Source of the DNA: Boswellia sacra
Lineage: Eukaryota > Streptophyta > Magnoliopsida > Sapindales > Burseraceae
Direction of reading: 5' to 3'
Assembly: GCA_013180625.2 (NCBI GenBank)
Contig: SNVD02002403.1
Coordinates: 100,426-164,425, forward strand
DNA: 64,000 nt
Position numbers and translations under genes: made by a program. The notes beneath the pieces are model-generated. The model was not told the origin of the DNA, made no database searches, and worked only from the letters and a program-made list of their open reading frames with translations. Shown here one piece after another: positions 55,577 to 64,000 of this stretch; positions within the stretch are counted from its first letter, which is position 1; the number at the start of each line of letters is the position of its first letter.

Positions 55577-57552
55577 CGGTTCAAGGAGTGGATGTTGATT
55601 ACTAGAAATTGCTTGACATCATAGTATAAGTTTACTCCTGAAGTGTTGGATGGATGGGAGTTGATATGTGTGTTAGTGACAGTAAGGATGAAGACATTGA
55701 AATTGTCATGGGCATATGGAATAATGATGAAACCATCCATGACTTCTATTATGACTTTAGTGATGGGGAAGAGATACAACCTAGGAATAGGGGGAGAACG
55801 ATAGAAGATTTCTAGGATGACTTCAAGAATAGAGAAGACAATAGAGAGAAGGATGCTTTTTGGTATAGCTTTAATGATAAGGAAGAAACACTTGGTAAGG
55901 AAGAAACACTAAGAAATAGAGAGAGTGAAAGCAAGGGGGTCGCTAATGAAAAGGAGGAAGAGGTTTAAGGCTTAACCTAGAGTGGGAGATTCGATAAAAA
56001 CCGAAAAGCAAAAGAAGTTGAAGGAGAACAAAAGAAGGAAGGGTAAGACAAAGACAAGAAGAAATAAGAGAATGACCTACTCCTCAGATGGTTGAAGAAA
56101 ACATAGGCTAATGCAAGAATTTTGGGACTTGCTTATTTTGTCCCAGAAGTATAGAGAAGCAATGGCCAGTGCTTTGGCTGGAATACCGATTTCCCTCATC
56201 TCCAACCCTGAGAGATGATTACAATGGTTACTTTTAATAGATACAAAAGAGCCTGATCAATTTCTCGGATGCAGATCTACCCTTAGAAGGAAGGAATCAC
56301 AACAAACCGCTATTTATAGCTATTGAGATTCATGGGAAGAAGACCTCATATTTTATAGTAAACAATGGGTTAGCAATTGACCTGGTACCGTTGAAGTTCT
56401 TGAACAAATTTGGGATTGAACAAAAGGAGTTTAAGCCATCCTAGGTAGTCATCAAGGCCTACAATGACACAAAAAGGAGTGCAATCAGAACTTTTGAAGC
56501 CTTGGTGAAAACTAGCCTAATTAAAGTGATGGTAGAGTTTATTATACTTGCTATCCCAGTAACTTTTATAGCATTGTTAAGACATGCATGATTCCATCCC
56601 TTGGGAGGTGTCTTATCCACTGTGCATCAGGCCATTTGCTTCATCTCTGAAGGAGTAGAGATAACAATCCAGGCTGAGTCCTTACCTGTAGTTGTAGCCC
56701 TGAGCACAAAAGAAAAAAGATACCCTATGTAGGTGGGTACTAGGTATCGATGATTGACCAGCTCAAGCCAATGGTCATCAGCATTATGAAAAAGCAAGGG
56801 TGCATGCTTAGGACCAGGCTTAGAAAGAGCTTTGTTAGAGTATCTACTTTCCCTGAGATTAAGGAGGCAAAGCAACAAGAGATGACTGGGTTTTGACTCT
56901 GACGAAGACATAGCCTAACTAGGGGCAAGAGGTCTATCAAGTTTATGACGGCAGAAGAGGCCATGTATGATGGAGAGGCTAAACCATAGAGCTGTAATGG
57001 CATCCTAAAGCCAAGGTTTGAAATCTTCAAGGATGTGATGAGCCCAAAGGCTTCGAAGATCAATGAACTAGACAAGGAAATGGAAAAGCTGATATTGGGG
57101 GAGAAGGTAGTGAAAGTGGTAGCACGCTTCGAAGAGGAGGCTCTTTTTTATCTAGCCACCCTCATTGAAGAAGAAATGGCTAATGATAAAGATGTTTATG
57201 TTCTTGAGTTGTTTGAGGATACTTTGCTTGTAAATAAATTTGATCCAATAAAATCTAACTTTGCTTATGCGATGTTTTCCTTGATGGCAACTTGCATGAA
57301 TTTCAATTTAATAGCATATTTGATATTCATCTCACAAACACTCGTAATATTAATATTGGTACAATTGATAATCCAAAAAACATATGCATTGCTCATGATA
57401 CAACTCTTGAGAAAAGAGAGAGATTTGAAAAAATATTGAGAGAACATGAGAAAATGTTTACTTGATCCAATGATGATATGCCTAGAGTTGATTACAACAT
57501 AGTAGAGCATACCATTCACACTTATTCACACATGAAGCTGGTTAAATAGAAA
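55577..57552 (+). pseudogene. Linker, protease and pre-RT spacer of element C
   Basis: The host reading resumes as KEWM after element B. An acidic linker (55620-56160) is followed by the protease: LPLEGRNHNKPLFIAIEIHG (56279-56338) and NNGLAIDLVPLKFLNKFG, where the catalytic Asp and Ser are changed. RSAIRTFEALVKTSLIKV follows (56479). The pre-RT spacer has an open stretch 57035-57439, then in a second frame FDIHLTNTRNINIGT, KRERFEKILREHEKMF and NDDMPRVDYNIVEHTI near 57316-57515. Confidence 0.65.
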
Positions 57553-58210
57553 TTGAGAAGGATGAAGCTGAAATGGGCACAAAAGATTGAAGAAAAGGTC
57601 ATTAAGCAGATGGAGGCAAAATTCCTAGATATGCTGAACTACCTTCAATATTTGGCTAATATAGTCCAAGCACCAAAGAAAGATGGCAGAGTAAGGATGT
57701 GCATGGACTATCAGGATCTGAACAAAGCATCACCAAAGGATGACTTCCCTTTGCCATATATAGATGTGTTGGTGGATAGTGTGGCATCAAGCAAACTATT
57801 TTTTTTTTTATGGATTCGCAAGATACAATGAGATCATGATGGCAGTAGCAAACAAGATGAAAATGGCCTTTGTCACAAAATGGGGGACTTTTTGTTATAA
57901 GGTGATGCCGTTTGGGTTGAAAAATGCTGAACTAACCTATCAAAGGATGGCCACAACATTCTTTCACGATATGATCCACAAGCGGATCGAGGTTTATATG
58001 GACGAGATGATGGTCAAATCTGATACATGGGAGGAGCACTTTGAAGCCTTGGAGAATTTTTTAAAAAAGGTAGAAAAGTATCTACTAAGGTTGAACACAA
58101 AAAAGTGTGTGTTTGGAGTAACTTCAAGAAAGCTATTACGTTTCATAGTTGGTAAACAGGGATAGAAGTTGACCCAGATAAGGTAGAGGCCATCGTGGAG
58201 ATGCTAACGC
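57553..58210 (+). pseudogene. Reverse transcriptase domain of element C
   Basis: It reads IVQAPKKDGRVRMCMDYQDL, NKASPKDDFPLPYIDVLVDS, a T-run frameshift at about 57800, then RYNEIMMAVANKMKMAFVTK and WGTFCYKVMPFGLKNAELTY. The catalytic box is YMDE (57997-58008) instead of YMDD. Open stretches 57553-57831 and 57764-58165 cover most of the domain. Confidence 0.85.
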
Positions 58211-59100
58211 CCAAGATGAAAAAGAAGGTCTAAGGGTTCCTGGGTAAAATCCAGTACATCAGTCAGTTAATTACTAAGCTCACAATTGTTTGCATGCCAA
58301 TTTCAAATTATTGAGGAAGAATTATCTGATAGAATGGAATAAACAGTGCCAAAAGTTTGAGAAAGTAAAAGAGTATTTGGCTAACCCAACTATGTCAAGA
58401 CCTCTAAAGCCAGGAAAACTATTGATCCTGTGTTTGGCAGCTGAAAAATAGGTAATAAGAGCCATGCTAGCACAAGCTGATGAGAACAACATGGAACATG
58501 TAATCTACTAGGTGAGTAAGAATTTGTTGGAGTATAAGCTAAAATATTTCAGGCGGAAAAGACTCGCTTAGCAATAGCGTGGGCCTCGAAGAAGCTTACC
58601 CACTATTTCCACTCATACAAGGTACAAGCAGTTTCCAAAATGGACCCAATCAAGTACCTGTATGAAGCATCATCGTTAGTGGGAAAGCTGGCCAAATGGT
58701 TAGTACAACTATCAGAGTTCAATATTGAATATGTTACTAAGAAGGTAGTGAAGAGGAGAATAGTGCAACATTCCTATAAACAAACCAAATAGAAAATGAT
58801 GAACCATGGGAATTAGAGTTTCTTGATGAACATTTAAGGGCCATTATAACAATGGGATGGCAACTGTACTTCGAGAGGGCGTCAAATAGAAATGGAGCAG
58901 GAGTAGAAGTTGTCATCATTTCTCCTACTAGAGAGATACTACCTTTCACCAAGAAACTGGGGTTCACCGGATGCGTCTTTAGTATTTGGGAGAGTTCAGA
59001 GAAATCAACGATGAAGCCATTAGTGGTAACACATGCTCGTCATCTGTGCTACCAAGAGAAATGGGTGATGGAGGTTGATGTTGGAAAGAAGCCTTGATTT
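58211..59100 (+). pseudogene. RNase H and second RNase H of element C
   Basis: The first domain (58320-58740) reads LIEWNKQCQKFEKVKEYL, MLAQADENNMEHVIY, LAKWLVQLSEFNIEYVTKKV with stops. The second begins EPWELEFLDEHLRAIITMGW (58803) and reads QLYFERASNRNGAGVEVV and PFTKKLGFT, the Tat-specific extra RNase H, cut after 58970. Confidence 0.75.
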
Positions 59101-60297
59101 TATGATCTGAAAAGTATTTGGAGGAAGCAGACGAAAAAGATAGGAAAGCTTTGAAGTGGTTAGCCCAACATTATGCACACCAGGAAGCAATGATGTGCAA
59201 GAGAATGGTGGATGGTCTGTAGATAAGGTGTGTTGATCAAAAGGGAGCTCGACAAATTATGGAAGAAGTTCATGCAGGGATTTGTGGACCTCACATGAAT
59301 GGGCTAGCCTTAACGAAGAAGATCATGGGACAAGGGTTCTTATGGTTAACCATGGAAATTGACTATGTGAAGTTTATGAAGACATGTCATAAGTGTCAGA
59401 TTCATGGGGATTCGACTCATCAACCACTAGTAGAATTACAGAGCATGTCATCACCTTGGCCCTTTGCAGCATGGGGGACTGTTATCATAAGAGAAATATG
59501 GCCATAATCCTTAACCAGACATCGATACATAGTTATAGCAATAGACTACTTTTCAAAATGGATACAAGCAGAGTCTTTCAATAAACTGGAGGCAAAACAG
59601 ATAGCCAGGTTATTAAAAGACACATTATTTATAGATTTGGAGTGCCACACCACGTGGTAACATATAATGGTGTTCAATTTCAAGGAGGAACAAGGGATTT
59701 ATTAAGGCGATACAAGATCGACCATCTACACTGCCGATAAGCTAATGATGTGATTGAAGCAGCCAGTAAAAGCATTAAGAAGATGCTTGCATAGACGGTC
59801 CAGACTTACCGAGATTAGATTGAGAAGTTACCATTCATGCTATACGGATGTAGGACCACTAGTCGGAGTTCAAGAGGAGCAACTCCTTGGCTCTATGGGA
59901 CTGAAGCACTGCTACCTATAGAAGTAAGAACACGGTCTGCAAGGGTTATGACTGAAGAAAGAATCCTCAAAGATAAGTGGGCCCAAGATCGGTGTGAGCA
60001 TTTGGCACTTTTAGATGAAAAAAGGATGAAGCCTCTGTCACATAATTGTATCAAAGACGGATAGCCGGGGTGTTTGACAAAAGAGTAAAATAGAAGAAGA
60101 TCTAAGAAGGGGATTTGATACTTAAACAAGGTAGAGCATCAGTGCCCAATCCGCGAGGGAGGTTCAAACCAAATTGGGAAGGACCATTCTTGGTTAGAAA
60201 GATAATGACCAGTGGTGTAGTCAAGATATCTGACATGGATGGGAATGAGTTCACAGAACCAATCAACATGGACAAGCTAAAAAAGTATTTTGTGTGA
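59101..60297 (+). pseudogene. Integrase of element C
   Basis: The zinc-finger region is well kept (59259-59420): HAGICGPHMNGLALTKKIMG ... CHKCQIHGDS. The core is broken but traceable: RHRYIVIAIDYFSKWIQAES (59521-59580), CHTTW region near 59645 and SKSIKK near 59767. The C-terminal part is open (60115-60297): RGRFKPNWEGPFLVRKIM and EFTEPINMDKLKKYFV-stop, parallel to 6295-6437. Confidence 0.8.
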
Positions 60298-60590
60298 CAA
60301 AAAAACGACGATGATGATGTCAACTGGTGAAGAAGCAAACTGTTAGAAAACTTAGGGCTCACCCCTGACTTCACTTGATCTAGGCCGATCAGTGTCTTAG
60401 CCAGTATGAAAGGTACTAAAGTAGAACTTGATTACATCTGAGGGATCAAACTTGTCAAAAGAGCGTCTCCATAGCCATCTGCTAATATTAGCAAGAATTG
60501 AGAAAAGAGACATAATTGTATTACATGAAGCCAGGAAGCGAAGGTCTTCTCGGTAGTCCCTATCAGTAGTATCATGGAAGAAAGTACCAC

Positions 60591-60945
60591 CTAGTGGTTA
60601 ACTGTGTGGGCCTGCATGACATCATAAGAGATATGGAAGAAGTCAACAACATCGCCTAGAGTAGGGTTGTCAAGTGGCAGCACAATTATATCATCTATGC
60701 TAGTAGGGGAGACGCCAAAGATAGCACTAAATTTCCCATATAGGGGGCAAAACTCTTGCCCATTAAAACGAAATATATGATCTAACATCCCAAAAGTCTA
60801 TAACTATTCTAAAGAAAGGGATGTCGAGTTTTACCTAATGGAGGAATCTAAGACCGTAAAGACTGCTTAACTCCAATTGCTGCCATTCTGGATCCTTCAA
60901 TGACCTCAAGAGGGGATAGAGAATCTTGTAAGAAGCCTTACTCAT
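60591..60945 (-). pseudogene. Antisense ORF, plant-mobile-domain/DUF7745-like N-terminal region (copy 3)
   Basis: Minus-strand ATG at 60945-60943 begins MSKASYKILYPLLRSLKDPE and reads WQQLELSSLYGLRFLH, a stop, VKLDIPFFRIVIDFWD and, after a frameshift, FRFNGQEFCPLYGKFSAIFG to 60591. The match with copy 1 (8144) in position, strand and protein, against different surrounding DNA, suggests selection as a protein before decay. Confidence 0.6.
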
Positions 60946-60983
60946 TGCCGATGATATAAGGAAGAGGTAAAGGCTGAGATGCC

Positions 60984-60993
60984 CTTATATAGG
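60984..60993 (-). promoter_or_regulatory. TATA box of antisense ORF (copy 3)
   Basis: Minus strand CCTATATAAG, about 40 nt upstream of the ATG at 60945. Confidence 0.5.
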
Positions 60994-61227
60994 ATGATAG
61001 AGGGCACTCAAAGCCCTTCAAAATCGGTGTCGGGCAATTGTTACAGGTGCATGCCTCTAATTAGAGGCGCACATCCATACTAAAGGCTCGCGCCTATAGC
61101 CTAGAGGCATAGCACCTAACAGGAGCTAAAATTGAAGTCTTGGGCTTCTTCCCTTTTTTTTTTTTTTTAGGTTTTGAAGGGTTCAGCTGAGACTTAAACC
61201 TCTTGTGCATGTTATAGTGTCAGTTTT

Positions 61228-62635
61228 TGGTGCGTTCGAAACTAGCAAGTATACTAGTCGCACAAGTAATAAAGTGATGAGTAAGATATCGTTCCCACGA
61301 GGATTGATTCTAATTAAATTTGTTATTCGAAAGCAAAAACAAAGTAAATGTGGGGTTTTGTTGATTGATTAACTAAGTGAAATAATAATGCAAACGAAGA
61401 ATAACAAAACAGAAAGTTAATTCGAATGAAAAATCAATGAGAGAAAGCTGGTTAAGGGATCAGTCTCTACCACAAGATATGGATTTGCGAATTAATCGTA
61501 GAATTGTCATCCAATTACAGCATTGAAGTTATCAACCGTAGATAATAACAAGCTTTATTACCCCAATCTTTCCTTACTTTGTTGTTAAATAAAACAAGCT
61601 CTTTATTTAATCTCTATCCATTAAACAACCTAGAACAAGCTCTCTGAGTTTAATTCAATGATGCATTATGATAAGAAAGATAGGTTGATCTAAGCAATAA
61701 ACACACAAGCTCGGATTATTTAACTTAGGTTATATTCTCCAATTGTAATCTCTGATCACAATTTTGCTACTAATGATTAGAAATTCTAGACAATTACGGA
61801 TCAAGATTTCTAGTCTAGCAATAAATCACAACCAGATTATATTCAGTTGGCCACTCAAATACAATCAGCAAGCAATCATAAGCATTAAATATGGGAGAAT
61901 ACAAGCAACTTGAATTAGAGAATTGGATAACAATTCCTTACACAATCAACTTACAAAAACCATATCAGGGGCTTTGAAATCACCCTCAACCAAGTCAGAT
62001 TCAGTTACACATGTTTAAGAACGTGATAAATACAATACAACATGGAGACATTCCAGAAAATGAAAGGGAAGGGAAAAACTTAGCAAATTTGATGTAATTC
62101 TCTTTGGATTGTAGTTCTTCCTCTTCCAAGCTTCCTTTCTCCTTCAAGAACTCCAAGAGATGAAAGAATTCCAGAGCTGCAGCCTCCACCACGTTCTCCA
62201 CTCTTCAAGTTATCAAAATAAAACCCTAAAATGTGTTTAAATACTCTGCTACAGTGAATTGCTACAGTGCCCCGTATTATACATGCTACAGTAGCTTGTG
62301 GAATTATATTTCTATACATCTCACACTGTTTTGATTACAACTTTTGGTACACTGAATGGATTTATAAACCGTAAATTTCTCCAGAAAATAGACTTCGAGA
62401 GCTTTCCAACGGTATAGAACATGTCGTCGGGTTCATTGTATATCAATACAATTAAATCCGAGAAGATCACTGACTAGCAGAGGTGAAAATGAAGGGTTTT
62501 ACTCCATTTTTGTGCAAGTTGCTCCAAAACTCCTACAAACATCAAAACCACACAAAAACATAAAAATACCAAGGAATATAGCAAAGAAACAGGGACGAAT
62601 TGATATAAAAGTAATACATAAATAGACACCTATCA
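61228..62635 (-). repeat. 3' LTR of the second A-type element
   Basis: 1408 bp; plus strand TGGTGCGTTCGAAAC ... CACCTATCA. The PPT GTGTGGGGGAATT (minus, 62648-62636) adjoins it. Three GCTACAGT motifs at 62249-62293. Confidence 0.9.
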
Positions 62636-62648
62636 AATTCCCCCACAC

Positions 62649-64000
62649 TTAGACTTTGCTAGTCCTCGAGCAACTAAAATGATACGAAACAAAACTAAAC
62701 CGAAACAGAATCAAAGAAAAATTAAAACACACAAATGCTTCAACTTGCAAATAGGCCTCAAAGATTTACTTAATTATAACCCAAGGAAAACTTCAAAATA
62801 ATGCACTTGATCAATAATTTTATCTCAAATATTAGTTTCGCTTCACTTCAATTCCTCAAGTGTGTGTGTGTAGAGCCATTCTCACCTAATCACTTGTAAC
62901 CGGATGAGTTTATGCATAAAAATGAATCATATTTAATATTGAAGATGTGTGTATAAATGAACTCCATAGGCCTGCTTTTCAAGTCACTCTCCACTAATGT
63001 AGATAAGCACAACACTAAGGATCAAGTAGGGCTTTATTAAGCTTGTAACGTTTGGCTTAGGTGAAGGTATGATAAAGGATAATAATTTGGCTCAAATCAC
63101 CCACAAACACATAAATCATCAAGACTATGTAGAACTCAAGCCTATAACAAAACTTCATTTCAATCACTGCGGGATTATCTCGCCGCCTGGAAGCCACCCA
63201 AACTTATTTAAAACACTCTTTTTTTTTTTGGCAGAAAACAAAAGAAAACTACACCCCCACACTTTGTTGTTTCATTCTTTTTAAGAACACTTAAGGGTAT
63301 AGATCTCTTATTCTTCTTCTTTTTTTTCATTTTTTTTTTCTTTCTTTTGGTTTTACACTTACCTCCCCACACTTAATAACACATTGTCCTCAATGTGTAG
63401 TACGAGGACGATAATATAGCAGTATTGTTTTTTTTTCTTTTTTCGGTCTTTACACGAATAGAACTCACATTGTATTGCTCAATGACACATGCCTCACCTC
63501 CTCTAACTTCCCAAACCAGAACATAGCTCAAAATTTAATTGTGAATGATCTACATGCTCATAGGTAAGGGATAAACTGTTTGGAACAAATTCATTTGAGG
63601 TTAGGAAATCTTTTAGTGAGTTAACAAAGTAAAAAGCTTACAAAGGCTCAAAGGGGTAACTAGGGATCAATTTCAGTCAAGGTTGGCTATTAAGGCTCAA
63701 ACGGTCCAAAGATGGCCTAAATCATTTCCCCAATGTTGCACAGTCTAGGATTTCACCTCGAGTGACCATCAAACAAGTTCTAGAATTCATTGCAATCTGA
63801 AGAAACATTTACATTACATAAACTTTCTCTAAGTGAACAAATAACTCAGTGATAATAGCTCATTGCTCAATGTTGCACAAGGAATCAAAGGCAAAGCGAA
63901 AACCAATAAACATTTCAAGCACACAGATCCATGCATCATTTATCATTTTCCAAGAGTTATTCTTAATTCTATCATTATCTTATCATCGACCCACTAAATG
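62649..64000 (-). other. Module X of the second A-type element, non-coding
   Basis: Collinear with 38795-40130 including CTCAAGTGTGTGTGTGTAGA, the T-tracts and the GTTGGCTATTAAGGCTCAAA block. No gene seen. Confidence 0.8.

Larger units (their letters stand above)
33876..61227 (+). mobile_element. Tat-type host element C with nested insertions
   Basis: Parts in order: 5' LTR (about 33876-36948, interrupted by a MULE), PBS, leader split at 37368/47321, gag from 47873, gag-pro linker split at 50306/55577, protease, RT, two RNase H domains and integrase to 60297, then a 3' region to 61227 where another element is inserted. The 3' LTR is not in the window. The three LTR-element or DNA-element insertions with target duplications show that C is the oldest layer. 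Confidence 0.8.
60298..61227. other. 3' region of element C (cut by the next element)
   Basis: It contains an antisense ORF (60591-60945), its TATA box, and inverted GC-rich motifs including the perfect 16-bp palindrome GCCTCTAATTAGAGGC (61053-61068). It is interrupted at 61228 by an A-type LTR. Confidence 0.65.
61228..64000 (-). mobile_element. Second A-type (Athila) element, 3' part; continues beyond window
   Basis: LTR, PPT and module X of the same family and orientation as element A. It is inserted in the 3' region of element C. Whether it also carries gag and a LOG-like gene cannot be seen, because those parts would lie past 64000. Confidence 0.85.

Overview
The window is repeat-rich nuclear DNA of a flowering plant. 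Nearly everything in it is Ty3/gypsy LTR retrotransposon sequence of two lineages. One is Tat/Ogre-like: a second, archaeal-type RNase H in pol, PBS of the TGGCAACTCCACTGAGGA type, long 3' regions with antisense genes and minisatellites. The other is Athila-like: PBS TGGCGCCGTTGCCGGGGA, protease motif DLGASIN, long 3' region without gag/pol. No bacterial or organellar genes, CRISPR array, rRNA or intact tRNA gene was seen. No normal single-copy host gene was found; the only recognisable host-type genes are two LOG-like (cytokinin-activating) copies, and both lie inside retroelements.

Layout. 1-24 kb is a head-to-tail run of Tat-type pieces on the + strand: decayed gag-pro-RT-RNaseH-IN (1-6437), 3' region with tandem repeats and antisense ORFs (6438-9459), LTR1 (9460-11431), then a PBS, leader and second gag (11435-13060), a pol-less middle (13061-14690), a minisatellite-rich 3' region (14691-18744), LTR2 (18745-20758), an antisense plant-mobile-domain gene (about 20940-22169), another 3' region, and an LTR fragment (23627-24020). 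LTR1 serves both as 3' LTR of the first unit and 5' LTR of the second. 24-31.6 kb is a - strand Tat-type element: LTR 29802-31569, PBS 29781-29798, and a gag split by a solo LTR at 25987-27963 that has a 5-bp target duplication. 31.6-33.9 kb is another + strand gag with a pol-less 3' module.

34-61 kb is one nested stack. A Tat-type host element on the + strand has its LTR ending at 36948, PBS 36952-36969, gag from 47873, and pol from 56161 to 60297. Four later insertions interrupt it: a Mutator-like DNA transposon in its LTR (34746-36113), an Athila-type element A in its leader (37369-47320, minus strand, TSD AAGCC), a smaller LTR element B in its gag-pro linker (50307-55576, plus strand, TSD CAGTT/CGGTT), and a second A-type element in its 3' region (from 61228, running off the window).

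The standout is that elements A and B have different LTRs, yet both carry the same cassette: a conserved segment of unknown nature followed by an intronless LOG-like phosphoribohydrolase ORF. In A the cassette follows a truncated gag-pro-RT start, in the place where Athila elements often carry an env-like ORF. In B the cassette is the only recognisable coding cargo. Both LOG copies are now broken (frameshifts in A; an in-frame stop and altered catalytic motif in B). They look like products of a lineage of retroelements that captured a cytokinin-activation gene. All retroelement coding regions here carry stops or frameshifts; none looks functional.
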